DNA of 58,308 nt from an uncultured Mediterraneibacter sp. (GTDB lineage Bacteria > Bacillota > Clostridia > Lachnospirales > Lachnospiraceae): contig CALWDM010000007.1 in assembly GCA_944376695.1 (NCBI GenBank), forward strand, positions 1-58,308, given 5' to 3'. Position numbers and translations under genes: made by a program. The notes below the pieces were generated by a model that saw only the letters and a list, made by a program, of their open reading frames with translations, ran no database searches and was not told the DNA's origin. Below are positions 29,464 through 37,912 of this stretch, one piece after another. Every line of letters starts with the position of its first letter. Position 1 is the stretch's first letter.

Positions 29464-29940
29464 ATGCCAGATATTAGATTGACAAGGATCGACAATCGTC
29501 TGATTCACGGCCAGGTGGCGACACAGTGGTGCGGCGTTGTAGGCGCTAATCTTCTGCTTGTTGCGAATGATGCGGTTGCAGCGGATGAATTCCGCCAGAG
29601 CCTGATGAATATGGCTGCGCCTGCATACGCGCAGACAAGATTCTTCACCATTCAGAAGACAATCGATATCATCCACAAAGCTTCTCCGAATCAGCATATT
29701 GCGATTATCTGCGAATCACCACAGGATGTGCTTAAGCTTGTTGAGGGCGGGGTTCCGATCAAGAAAGTGAATATCGGTAATATGCACATGTCTGATGGAA
29801 AGCGTCAGGTTGCAACTTCAGTTGCTGTTGACGACGACGATGTTGCAACTTTCAAAAAGCTGCAGGAACTCGGCGTTGAACTTGAGATCAAGAGAGTTCC
29901 GGACACTCCGGCAGAAAGTGTTGAAAAGTTATTTAAGTAA
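29464..29940 (+). CDS. agaV: Mannose-family PTS, IIB subunit
   Basis: The 158-aa cytoplasmic IIB passes phosphate from IIA to the sugar. It begins MPDIRLTRIDNRLIHGQVAT, with the phospho-His in the family motif RLIHGQV (His 15). Length and ending (TPAESVEKLF) are standard. It is the first gene of a set with IIC, IID and IIA. Downstream AgaS, NagA and GatYZ point to N-acetylgalactosamine or galactosamine as substrate, but mannose-family IIB sequences alone do not fix this. Confidence 0.93.
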   Translation: MPDIRLTRIDNRLIHGQVATQWCGVVGANLLLVANDAVAADEFRQSLMNMAAPAYAQTRFFTIQKTIDIIHKASPNQHIAIICESPQDVLKLVEGGVPIKKVNIGNMHMSDGKRQVATSVAVDDDDVATFKKLQELGVELEIKRVPDTPAESVEKLFK

Positions 29941-29979
29941 TTACAACAGGTTTTATTGGTTAAATGGAAAGGAGTAAAT

Positions 29980-30810
29980 ATGGAGATTTCAATTATCCAG
30001 GCAATACTGGTCTTTGTGGTAGCGTTTATCATGGGAATCGACCAGTTCAGCTTCTTAGAGTCTCTGTACCAGCCAATCGTTACCTGCCCGATCATCGGTG
30101 CGATCCTGGGTAACTTTGAGCTTGGTATCGTAGTTGGCGGTGCTTACCAGCTGATCCAGATTGGATCCATGCCGATTGGCGGCGCTCAGCCGCCGAACGC
30201 AATCCTCGGCGGTATCATGGCAACGATTTTCGCAGTGTCTCTTAACATGGAGGCAACTGCCGACGGCGTTGGCGCAGCACTTGGTCTTGCAATTCCGTTC
30301 GCAGTATTTGGACAGTACGCTGTTACACTGACATTTACATTTATGTCAGGTATGATGGCTAAGGCTGACAAATATGCGGAAGAAGCGAATGTAAAAGGTA
30401 TCCGTAATCTGAACTTCCTTGAGATGGGCGTTCTGGGATGTCTGTTTGGTATCCTGGCAGTTGCTGGTCTCTATGGCGGTTCTGCACTCGGTGAGACACT
30501 TCAGCAGTTCTCCTATGACTTCTCATGGGTAATGGCTGGTCTGGACGCAGCAGGCGGCGCTATGAAGTTCGTCGGATTTGCGATCCTTATGAAGGTTATG
30601 ATGTCCAACGAGATGTGGGGATTCCTTCTGGCAGGTTTCGTTATGGCACTGCTCTGCAGCGCAAATGCAGCAACCTCCGGAGCAACACTGATCCTGTGTG
30701 CATTCGTAGGTGTGGCTATTGCTCTCTATGACTTCAATACACAGACAAAGATCAAACAGAACGCAGGTGCAGGCGCAGGTTTTGTAGGAGGTGACCAGGA
30801 TGGCATATAA
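29980..30810 (+). CDS. agaW: Mannose-family PTS, IIC subunit
   Basis: This 276-aa membrane protein forms the translocation path with IID. It has several hydrophobic segments and the family stretch GGAYQLIQIGSMPIGGAQPP. The ATG at 29980 follows GGAAAGGAG; an in-frame ATG 8 codons earlier lies before that site. Its end overlaps IID by 11 bases. Confidence 0.93.
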   Translation: MEISIIQAILVFVVAFIMGIDQFSFLESLYQPIVTCPIIGAILGNFELGIVVGGAYQLIQIGSMPIGGAQPPNAILGGIMATIFAVSLNMEATADGVGAALGLAIPFAVFGQYAVTLTFTFMSGMMAKADKYAEEANVKGIRNLNFLEMGVLGCLFGILAVAGLYGGSALGETLQQFSYDFSWVMAGLDAAGGAMKFVGFAILMKVMMSNEMWGFLLAGFVMALLCSANAATSGATLILCAFVGVAIALYDFNTQTKIKQNAGAGAGFVGGDQDGI

Positions 30811-31801
30811 TATTCCAGATCGATATCAGGATTTAACTCCGGCGCCGAAGCTGGATAACAAAACGTTAAATAAGATGGTATGGCTGTCCTGTTTCTTACA
30901 GGCATCCTTCAACTATGAGAGAATGCAGGCTTGTGGATGGCTCTGGTCCATGCTCCCGGGTCTTCAGAAAATACATACAAACAAAGAAGACCTGAAAGCT
31001 TCTATGGCTCACAACCTGGATTTCCTGAACACTCACCCGTTCCTTGTAACATTCGTAATGGGTATTGTTCTCTCCCTGGAGCAGAACAAGGCTGATACAC
31101 AGACGATCCGTTCCGTACGTATTTCTGCGGCAGGTCCTCTCGGCGGTATCGGTGACGCTCTGTTCTGGCTGACACTTGTTCCGATCACAGCTGGTCTTAC
31201 AGCGAACATGGCTATGGAAAGACAGATCATTGGTGCGATCCTCTTCCTGCTCATCTTCAACGTAGTTCAGTTTGTTATCCGTTTCGGTCTTATGTACTGG
31301 TCTTACGGACTTGGAACAAAAGCTGTTACTCTTCTTACATCTAATGCAAAAGAGTTTACACGTGCAGCGAGCATCCTCGGTATCTTTGTAGTCGGCGGTC
31401 TTATCGCGAACTATGGATCAACGACTGTCCGTCTGATCATTGGTGAGACACAGATCAATATCCAGAGCCTGCTTGACGGCGTGCTGCCGAAGCTGATTCC
31501 GCTTCTGATCACACTTGGTATCTATGTGCTGATCAAGAAGGGCTGGACACCGGTTAGATGTATCGTCCTCATCCTTGTATGCGGTATCGTAGGATGTGCG
31601 TTCGGTATCTGGACAGGTAACTCCCAGGCTATGGACGCTGACGGAAATACGCTCCCGGGCGGATATACACCGCTTGTTGAGTGGTATGAGTATCCGGCGC
31701 CTGCTCCGGCTGAAAAGACAGCTCAGGAGGTTTGGGATGCTCTGGAATCAGTAGTTAATGGACTGCAGGATTCCGGCATTGATGTGAGCATGCCTGAATA
31801 A
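30800..31801 (+). CDS. agaE: Mannose-family PTS, IID subunit
   Basis: The 333-aa IID has the family features SCFLQASFNYERMQACGWLW, HPFLVTFVMGIVLSLEQNKA and SAAGPLGGIGDALFWLTL, ending in membrane segments and a polar tail. The ATG at 30800 is 8 bases behind TAGGAGG; a GTG three codons upstream overlaps that site. The tail after about residue 275 (SQAMDADGNTLPGGYTPLVE) is longer than in many IID proteins. Confidence 0.93.
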   Translation: MAYNIPDRYQDLTPAPKLDNKTLNKMVWLSCFLQASFNYERMQACGWLWSMLPGLQKIHTNKEDLKASMAHNLDFLNTHPFLVTFVMGIVLSLEQNKADTQTIRSVRISAAGPLGGIGDALFWLTLVPITAGLTANMAMERQIIGAILFLLIFNVVQFVIRFGLMYWSYGLGTKAVTLLTSNAKEFTRAASILGIFVVGGLIANYGSTTVRLIIGETQINIQSLLDGVLPKLIPLLITLGIYVLIKKGWTPVRCIVLILVCGIVGCAFGIWTGNSQAMDADGNTLPGGYTPLVEWYEYPAPAPAEKTAQEVWDALESVVNGLQDSGIDVSMPE

Positions 31802-31883
31802 TTTTTTATCAGACATATGCTGGGAAGACTGCGTATGCAGATTTTTCTGAAATGAAAAAACAGCTTACAGGCTGTAAGAAAGA

Positions 31884-31911
31884 GAGGGGAGGGATTTTGA
31901 TCCCCCCCCTC
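31884..31911 (+). other. Intercistronic hairpin after IID
   Basis: GAGGGG-A-GGGAT pairs with ATCCC-C-CCCCTC around TTTG with one mismatch. A smaller CTTACA/TGTAAG hairpin lies just before it at about 31864-31878. No T-run follows, so a role in RNA processing or stability is likelier than termination. Confidence 0.5.
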
Positions 31912-31942
31912 ATATTAATCTAAAGAGAAATCAGGTGGCTGT

Positions 31943-32593
31943 TTGAATCCGATAACGATTTTCATAGTAATAGTTGCGCTCGTTGGATATCTTATTTTTC
32001 AGGGCATTAAAAATTTTCAACTTCATAATCTGAATATGAGCCTCAGAAAACGGGACAGTGAGATGACAGAGAAGATAGCTGATATGGGCATGTCTCGAAG
32101 GCTGCTCGGAGAATATGTCTGTGATCTGTACAAGCTGCGGGCCTATTATCTTACCAAAGAGGCGGACAAGTTTGAAAAAGTGCTCAGACATATGCTCAAA
32201 GCAGAAAAATACTGTCCCGATGACAGAGAGAGCTTTCTTGAAACATACTTCCATACGTTCCTGATTAAGGGAAACCGAAAGTACGCGGACTGGATCCTTG
32301 AAGCGATCAGAAAGACAGGAAATCAAAAATTTATCCGTTACAGTGAAGAATCTTATGCGGTGATGCTGGATAAGAGGAGCGATCTGATCGACAAAATGGA
32401 AGAGGATATCAATTCCAAACTTTATTACGGATTTGCGCTGGGCGTAGTTCTGTTTATGGTTGCAAAACAGTATTCCTATCTGGGAGACGACAGAAATGCA
32501 CTCGAGTATATGAGGAGTGCGAAAGCATGTTTTCATCCAAAGGCAGTTTATATGCCTGTTGTTGACAGATATCTGGAAGAAGCAGAGGCGTAA
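31943..32593 (+). CDS. Uncharacterised membrane-anchored helical protein in the PTS operon
   Basis: The 216-aa product has one N-terminal membrane segment (about residues 4-20) followed by an all-helical, TPR-like domain (LAYYLTKEADKF-type and YSYLGDDRNALEYMRSAKAC). I do not recognise a named family. The start is TTG, 7 bases behind CAGGTGG; no ATG fits. It sits between the IID and IIA genes, so it may serve the transport system, perhaps as a scaffold, but this is only context. Confidence 0.72.
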   Translation: MNPITIFIVIVALVGYLIFQGIKNFQLHNLNMSLRKRDSEMTEKIADMGMSRRLLGEYVCDLYKLRAYYLTKEADKFEKVLRHMLKAEKYCPDDRESFLETYFHTFLIKGNRKYADWILEAIRKTGNQKFIRYSEESYAVMLDKRSDLIDKMEEDINSKLYYGFALGVVLFMVAKQYSYLGDDRNALEYMRSAKACFHPKAVYMPVVDRYLEEAEA

Positions 32594-32651
32594 TATGCGT
32601 ACATGCCTTGCAGATGCAGGCGTTAAACATGTTTAGAACAGGAGAGGTATT

Positions 32652-33080
32652 ATGATTGGATTATTAGTTACAGGACATGCAAATTTTGGCACTGGTATAA
32701 CAAGCTCTGTGAACCTGATCGCAGGGGAGCAGGAGGCGTATCAGGCAGTTGACTTTCTGCCGGAATACAGTACAGAAGATCTTACGCGTGAGATAACAAA
32801 AGCGCTTGATGAACTGAATGACTGTGAGGGGGTCATCATTTTTACAGATCTTATGGGAGGAACCCCGTTCAATGTTTCCGCACAGATCGGACACGGAAAG
32901 GAGAATATCCGCATCGTTGCAGGCACGAACCTTCCTATGCTGGTTGAAATCGTGATGTCACGCAAATTTATGGATAACCTGGACGAACTGGTAGATTCCG
33001 TGCTGGAGACAGGAAAGGAACAGGTGACGAAATACGAATTCAAGCAGGTAGTACAGGAAGCGTCTGATGACGGAATCTGA
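32652..33080 (+). CDS. agaF: Mannose-family PTS, IIA subunit
   Basis: The 142-aa IIA takes phosphate from HPr at His 9 in MIGLLVTGHANFGTGITSS and passes it to IIB. FTDLMGGTPFNVSA is also typical of the family. GGAGAGG precedes the ATG. It completes the four-part permease. Confidence 0.94.
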   Translation: MIGLLVTGHANFGTGITSSVNLIAGEQEAYQAVDFLPEYSTEDLTREITKALDELNDCEGVIIFTDLMGGTPFNVSAQIGHGKENIRIVAGTNLPMLVEIVMSRKFMDNLDELVDSVLETGKEQVTKYEFKQVVQEASDDGI

Positions 33081-33207
33081 AAACTGACTGCATACAATAT
33101 AATTTACTGAAATTTCAGCCGGGTACGGCAACCGCATTACACAGAGATATACCTGTCGGGTATATATTGTGCTGTCAAAGGGACAGCGGAAGAAAGGGGT
33201 ATAAAAA

Positions 33208-34389
33208 ATGAGCACGATCTTTAATGTTACAGAAGATAAGATGAAAGATACTTTCTCGACATTTACGCTGACGGAGATCTATCAGCAGCCGGCGACATGG
33301 GAGAAGACATGCAATCAGATCAGAGAGCACAGAGATGAACTCAAAAAGTTTATCGATCAGGTGATTACATGTGAGGATTTTGATGTGATCCTGACAGGAG
33401 CAGGTACAAGTGAGTTTGTTGGAAACGCTTTGTTCCCGCACCTTGCAGGTCTGTTAAATCACAAGGCAAAATCTTACGGAACAACAGACATCGTGGCCAC
33501 GCCGGAGGCTTATCTCTCCCGTACAAAGCCGACGCTTCTGATCAGTTTCGGACGTTCCGGAAATTCACCGGAATCTGTCGGGGCTGTTGACGCGGCTGAG
33601 GCGGTATGTGACAATGTATATCATCTGTTTGTGACATGCAACAGGAACGGCGCTCTGTCCAGGAGGGCGGCTGCAACAGAGAACTGCTATGCAATCAATC
33701 TGACGGATGAGACGCATGACCAGAGTTTTGCCATGACATCAAGTTTCTCTAATATGTATCTGGCAGCGCTTCTGTGCTTCCATCTGGACGAGATCGACGA
33801 GATGATCGAAAAAGTGCGCAGGATCGCTGCTGCAGGACAGAACTTCCTGGACAGCCAGTTTGGTATCGCACAGAAGATTGTCGACGAATATGATTTCGGG
33901 CGCATCGTTTATCTTGGAAGCAATACACTGAAGGGAACATCTCAGGAGTCAGCGCTTAAGATGCTGGAGCTAACAGCTGGCCGTGTCGTTACAATGTTCG
34001 ACACCCCGATGGGATTCCGGCATGGTCCGAAATCTATCGTAGACGATACGACACTGACAGTCGTATATCTCAGCGATGATCCGTATACGAGACAGTACGA
34101 GATGGATCTGGTAAAAGAGATGAGCGGACAGCGCAAAGGGAATAAGATCGTTGCCGTCATGAGCAGCCAGGACGAAGAGGCTGCTGCTCTTGTGGACTAT
34201 ACAGTTGTATACGGTCTGGAGAATAAAAACGAGAACGTGCTGCTTGGACTGGATTATATCCTGTTCGCACAGACTCTGGCGGTCCTGAAATCACTGTCGC
34301 TTGGAATCACACCGGACAATCCGTGCCCGACAGGTGAGGTGAACAGAGTAGTCCAGGGAGTTACTCTGTATCCGTATACAGGAAAATAA
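33208..34389 (+). CDS. agaS: SIS-domain sugar isomerase/deaminase, AgaS type
   Basis: AgaS is thought to convert galactosamine-6-phosphate to tagatose-6-phosphate with loss of ammonia. The 393-aa protein has two SIS domains: ILTGAGTSEFVGNALFPHLA and SFGRSGNSPESVGAV in the first, VYLGSNTLKGTSQESALKML and MGFRHGPKSIV in the second. Length fits AgaS rather than GlmS, as there is no glutaminase domain. NagA and GatYZ nearby support the galactosamine route. RBS GAAAGGGG. Confidence 0.9.
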   Translation: MSTIFNVTEDKMKDTFSTFTLTEIYQQPATWEKTCNQIREHRDELKKFIDQVITCEDFDVILTGAGTSEFVGNALFPHLAGLLNHKAKSYGTTDIVATPEAYLSRTKPTLLISFGRSGNSPESVGAVDAAEAVCDNVYHLFVTCNRNGALSRRAAATENCYAINLTDETHDQSFAMTSSFSNMYLAALLCFHLDEIDEMIEKVRRIAAAGQNFLDSQFGIAQKIVDEYDFGRIVYLGSNTLKGTSQESALKMLELTAGRVVTMFDTPMGFRHGPKSIVDDTTLTVVYLSDDPYTRQYEMDLVKEMSGQRKGNKIVAVMSSQDEEAAALVDYTVVYGLENKNENVLLGLDYILFAQTLAVLKSLSLGITPDNPCPTGEVNRVVQGVTLYPYTGK

Positions 34390-34403
34390 AACAGATGGAA
34401 ACA

Positions 34404-34436
34404 GAAAGGGCGCCTCAAAACTTTTTGAGGCACTTT
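34404..34436 (+). terminator. Hairpin between agaS and the YajC-like gene
   Basis: GCCTCAAAA and TTTTGAGGC pair around CT, extended by GAAAG/CTTTC outside an internal loop. The T-run is inside the stem, so it may only weaken read-through into the YajC-like gene. Confidence 0.5.
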
Positions 34437-34460
34437 CGACAAGGAGGATAAATTACTATT

Positions 34461-34742
34461 ATGAACGTAACTGTCATTATTTGGACCTGCGTAACGGTTG
34501 CTGTCCTGATCGGGCTTTGCGCACTCGTCCTGCTTTTTATTTCATCGAGAAACATGAAAAAGAGCAGAGAGGCAATGAGAGAACTTCAGGGCGCGATTAA
34601 AGTAGGCGCGCGGATTCTGTTCGCAGGGGGAATCTACGGAAAAATCGTCAGGATCAAGAATGATGTGATCGATGTAGAAGTGAATAAGAATACAGTGATC
34701 CAGATCTCACGCTACAGCATCCAGAATGTAATATCCGAGTAA
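34461..34742 (+). CDS. YajC-like small membrane protein
   Basis: The 93-aa product has one N-terminal membrane segment (about residues 5-28) and then a soluble domain with GAIKVGARILFAGGIYGKIV and VIDVEVNKNTVIQISRYSIQ, the pattern of YajC, which associates with SecDF. YajC normally sits by secDF or tgt; here it lies between agaS and a regulator gene, so it may be a second copy used with surface glycan uptake. AAGGAGG lies 12 bases upstream of the ATG. Confidence 0.8.
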   Translation: MNVTVIIWTCVTVAVLIGLCALVLLFISSRNMKKSREAMRELQGAIKVGARILFAGGIYGKIVRIKNDVIDVEVNKNTVIQISRYSIQNVISE

Positions 34743-34753
34743 TGGAAGGCATT

Positions 34754-34780
34754 CAGGTCTGAGGGATCAGATCAGACCTG
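34754..34780. terminator. Bidirectional terminator between convergent genes
   Basis: CAGGTCTGA and TCAGACCTG flank a 9-base loop. The right arm covers the stop codon of the AraC-type gene. Flanks are modestly T-rich to the right (CTGCTCATTCTGTTTCTT). Confidence 0.6.
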
Positions 34781-35959
34781 CTGCTCATTCTGTTTCTTAT
34801 TCTGGCTCTCTGCTATTTTTTTCGCATACGCACTCGGCGTCGTGTTGAAATATTTTTTAAACAGCCGGGAAAAATAGTGGATAGAACTAAAGCCCAGCAT
34901 ATACGCGATCTCACTGATCGTGTACTGCTTCTGGCGTATCAGTTCTTTGCTTTTCTGGAGTTTGATATTGAGCAGATAATTCTTTGGCGAGGTATTGAGA
35001 TGAGTTTTAAACAGCGCCTGTAAAGAGGAGCGTGAGATGTAAAACTCATGGCAGATTTCCTCGATGGTGACCGGCTCGGTGATCCTCTTGTTCATATAGG
35101 AAAGTATCTCGGATAAGAGATCGTTTCTGGCCGGATTATTGTCGGCAAACAGGGCCTTATGGCTGATCGTTTCATAAAACTGCATCAGCAAAAGGAGCGC
35201 TTCCTGAAGATAGCACTCCATGAGATTCCTTGTATAGTACGAGTTTTCACTGCTTTCAATGAGCAGCTTCCAAAGGATCTGCTGGAGCTCGCTTGTACAG
35301 TGAAAGGTATTGTTCAGAATGTGGAGAGATTTCCTCTGGTTCAATTCAAAGACTGCGGTCAGATAGGAGCAGTTCTCTCCAATATCTATGACGGCACAGT
35401 CTGAACGGTATATAATCAGGTCGTGAGGCTGGAGAGAATAGCTGCCAGAGGACAGCTCCACATGCATCGATCCCTCATATACGTAGAGTAACTCGTAAGA
35501 TCTGTGCGGCGGTTTGCTGACCTGACACGGTCTGGAGTGTCGGGTAAACCAGCAGTCGAGCACCCTGCGTACATGGAGAGGGACGGAAACAGGCTGATAT
35601 GCATACGGGGACGGAAGCGGTACAGTCCCGGGCTGTACATGCGGGGTCGCTAAAGTCCATGTCAGCGGGGTTGTCTGTGGTATGAGATTGAAGTAGATCC
35701 CGGGCTTCAGCTTTATATAGTGATGGATCGGAAATGGCTTCAGATCTGTCATATCAGGCGAGTCTGAGACGAGGATCAGCGCGGCGCCCAGGGGACATTC
35801 AATATATACTTCGCATGAAAATACGAACATCTGAGTCAGTTTTTTTGAAGGAGAGGAGATTTCCTGACGTATCAGGTCATATTTCTGCACATCCACTGGC
35901 TCATTATAAAAAGAACCATATAATTTGAAAGTACTGCCATTTGTTTGTTTATTTGTCAT
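34772..35959 (-). CDS. AraC-family transcriptional regulator
   Basis: The 395-aa protein has a long N-terminal sensing region with a cupin-like part (LLYVYEGSMHVELSSGSYSL) and a C-terminal pair of helix-turn-helix motifs (ITEPVTIEEICHEFYISRSS, YTISEIAYMLGFSSIHYFSR with LFKKYFNTTPSAY). I place the start at 35959, 7 bases behind GAGGG; an ATG seven codons earlier lacks a site. It is divergent from nagA and lies in the amino-sugar cluster, so it is the likely activator of that regulon in place of the DeoR-type AgaR of Proteobacteria (inference). Confidence 0.9.
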   Translation of the reverse strand: MTNKQTNGSTFKLYGSFYNEPVDVQKYDLIRQEISSPSKKLTQMFVFSCEVYIECPLGAALILVSDSPDMTDLKPFPIHHYIKLKPGIYFNLIPQTTPLTWTLATPHVQPGTVPLPSPYAYQPVSVPLHVRRVLDCWFTRHSRPCQVSKPPHRSYELLYVYEGSMHVELSSGSYSLQPHDLIIYRSDCAVIDIGENCSYLTAVFELNQRKSLHILNNTFHCTSELQQILWKLLIESSENSYYTRNLMECYLQEALLLLMQFYETISHKALFADNNPARNDLLSEILSYMNKRITEPVTIEEICHEFYISRSSLQALFKTHLNTSPKNYLLNIKLQKSKELIRQKQYTISEIAYMLGFSSIHYFSRLFKKYFNTTPSAYAKKIAESQNKKQNEQQV

Positions 35960-35986
35960 ATTTGTTCCCTCATAAGGCATAAATGC

Positions 35987-36000
35987 ATTTGTACTTTTTA
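35987..36000 (-). promoter_or_regulatory. Candidate AraC-regulator site between araC-type gene and nagA
   Basis: On the minus strand TAAAAAGTACAAAT matches the PTS-promoter motif TAAAAAGTGCAAAC at 12 of 14 positions. It lies in the shared control region of the divergent genes, beside the AT-rich TTATATTATATG that could hold both -10 boxes. Confidence 0.4.
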
Positions 36001-36075
36001 AATTATATTATATGTTTTTTTAAAAATCAAGAGACGGGATTCTACCGATTCCGGGAACAGGCAGGAGGTATTGTT

Positions 36076-37221
36076 ATGATCATTCAGAGCAAAAAAGTAT
36101 GGTTCGCAGACCAGTTTGTGGAAGCTCAGATCGAAGTAAAAGACGGGAAAATCGTTGATATCTGTGAGTACGGTACAAAGCCGGTGGATCGGGATTACGG
36201 CAGCAGCTGGATCCTTCCGGGGTTTATCGACATCCACTGCCACGGGGCTTATGGATTTGACACGAACGATGCGGAAGAAGAGGGGCTCCGCTATTGGGTA
36301 AAAAATATTGTGAATGAGGGTGTGACCGGACTCCTTGCGACTACGATTACACAGAGTGAGGAAGTACTCACAAAAGCGTTGAAAAATGTGGCAAAGGTAG
36401 TACGGGACGGATATGAGGGAGCTGAAATCCTGGGCGTACATTTTGAGGGACCATATCTTGATATGAAGTATAAAGGAGCTCAGCCGGAACAGTACATTGT
36501 AAAACCGACGATCGAGCAGTTTAAGAAATACCAGGAAGCGGCAAACGGGCTGATCAGGTATATTACAATGGCAACGGAGACGGATGAGGATTTCGCGCTG
36601 ACACGTTACTGCTCAGAGCATGGCGTTGTGGTCAGCATCGGACACTCCGCGGCTACGAGCAAGCAGGCGGTCCAGGCATTTGCCCACGGCGCCAGATCTA
36701 TGACTCATGTATATAACGGTATGACGCCGTTTAACCACAGAGCAAATGGCCTGGTAGGAGCCGCATTCCGCATAAAGAGCATGTATGGGGAGATCATCTG
36801 TGACGGAAATCACTCCACACCTGCCGCGCTGCGTATGTTCTTTGACGCAAAGGGACCGCACTACGGTATCATGGTCAGCGATGCACTGATGGCGAAGGGC
36901 TCTCCGGCAGGGGCGAAATTCATTTTCGGCGGAAATGAGATCGAAATCTACGAGGATGGAAGCGCACACCTGACATCATCCAAGGGGCTGGCAGGATCTA
37001 CGCTGAATATCAACAAAGGTCTCCGAATCCTGATCGAGGAGGCTCTCGTTCCGATCGATACAGCAATCAATTCCTGTACGAAGAATCCGGCAGAATGCCT
37101 GCATATCGAGGACAGGAAAGGCTCGATCAAAGTAGGGCTGGATGCGGATCTTGCAGTCCTTGACAGCGATTACAATGTGCTTCAGACATACTGCATGGGC
37201 AGGGAAATGCTTGAGAAATAA
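36076..37221 (+). CDS. nagA: N-acetylglucosamine/N-acetylgalactosamine-6-phosphate deacetylase
   Basis: It removes the acetyl group from HexNAc-6-phosphate. The 381-aa amidohydrolase has DIHCHGAYGFDTND, HFEGPY, VVSIGHSAAT, MTHVYNGM, CDGNHST and the catalytic Asp in MVSDAL. The ATG at 36076 follows AGGAGG; the open frame extends upstream through the promoter. In this cluster it probably acts as AgaA, on GalNAc-6-phosphate, before AgaS. Sequence alone does not separate the two specificities. Confidence 0.93.
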   Translation: MIIQSKKVWFADQFVEAQIEVKDGKIVDICEYGTKPVDRDYGSSWILPGFIDIHCHGAYGFDTNDAEEEGLRYWVKNIVNEGVTGLLATTITQSEEVLTKALKNVAKVVRDGYEGAEILGVHFEGPYLDMKYKGAQPEQYIVKPTIEQFKKYQEAANGLIRYITMATETDEDFALTRYCSEHGVVVSIGHSAATSKQAVQAFAHGARSMTHVYNGMTPFNHRANGLVGAAFRIKSMYGEIICDGNHSTPAALRMFFDAKGPHYGIMVSDALMAKGSPAGAKFIFGGNEIEIYEDGSAHLTSSKGLAGSTLNINKGLRILIEEALVPIDTAINSCTKNPAECLHIEDRKGSIKVGLDADLAVLDSDYNVLQTYCMGREMLEK

Positions 37222-37251
37222 ACAGACGAAACGAAAGATGTGGTTAGAGAG

Positions 37252-37806
37252 ATGAGTAAGAAAAAAGGGGCTAAACCGGCGGAGAAAATCCGCCTGTCGG
37301 GCAGAAATATTTATACAGATAAAAGAGGGCGCGTTATATTTTATGACATGCTCACAAAGCGGGGCTACCTCATCGATAAGAGCAGTGAGAATGCGGCTGT
37401 ATTCTTTAAAAACAGATTCGTGGTGATCCTGTTTGCTGCGATTTTGTTTGGGGCGACGTTTTTATCAGTGCTTCAGGCTGTGATCGCCTGGGCAGTCATG
37501 ATGGCGCTCTCAGAGTTTGCGTTTCGCATGTCCTTTTTAAAAAGGCTGGAGCCTGTTACAGATGTGGACTTTGAACGCCGTGTGTCTGCGCTCCAGTATA
37601 TTATTGAGAATAAGGAAAAAGGACGGATCACCGTCCTTATCATCCTTTATTTCCTGTTCTCTGTCCTGGTACTGCTGAATGCATATACAGAAGATTATCC
37701 GATCAAACTGTGGGTGTTCAGCGTATGCCTTGCAGTGGCGGGAGTTTACTTTGGAGTGCTCCATATTGTCGCTCTGGTAAAGATGAAGAACGGCAAAAAG
37801 AAATAG
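37252..37806 (+). CDS. Uncharacterised membrane protein
   Basis: The 184-aa product has a basic N-terminal domain (about 45 residues, RGRVIFYDMLTKRGYLI), then two membrane segments at about 52-85 and two near the C-terminus (about 122-170). No motif I can name. The ATG at 37252 is preceded only by AGAGAG; a GTG at 37240 is the alternative. It follows nagA by 30 bases and ends at a convergent terminator, so it may be the last gene of the nagA transcript. Confidence 0.7.
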   Translation: MSKKKGAKPAEKIRLSGRNIYTDKRGRVIFYDMLTKRGYLIDKSSENAAVFFKNRFVVILFAAILFGATFLSVLQAVIAWAVMMALSEFAFRMSFLKRLEPVTDVDFERRVSALQYIIENKEKGRITVLIILYFLFSVLVLLNAYTEDYPIKLWVFSVCLAVAGVYFGVLHIVALVKMKNGKKK

Positions 37807-37835
37807 AAGGCTGAAAAAGTGAGTCCCTCAGGATT

Positions 37836-37885
37836 GAAAGAAAAAGAACGGGTGCCGATAAGCGGTATCCGTTCTTTTTCTTTTA
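37836..37885. terminator. Bidirectional terminator between convergent genes
   Basis: GAAAGAAAAAGAACGG pairs with CCGTTCTTTTTCTTTT in a stem of about 20 bp with two G-U pairs. A-rich and T-rich sides serve both strands. It ends the nagA-side transcript and gatY. Confidence 0.85.
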
Positions 37886-37912
37886 ACAGATCCGGCGGAA
37901 TTAAATCCCGGT

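Noticed and set aside
33208-34389. Glucosamine-6-phosphate synthase (GlmS)
   Set aside because: It has the two SIS domains only and lacks the N-terminal glutaminase domain; context fits AgaS.
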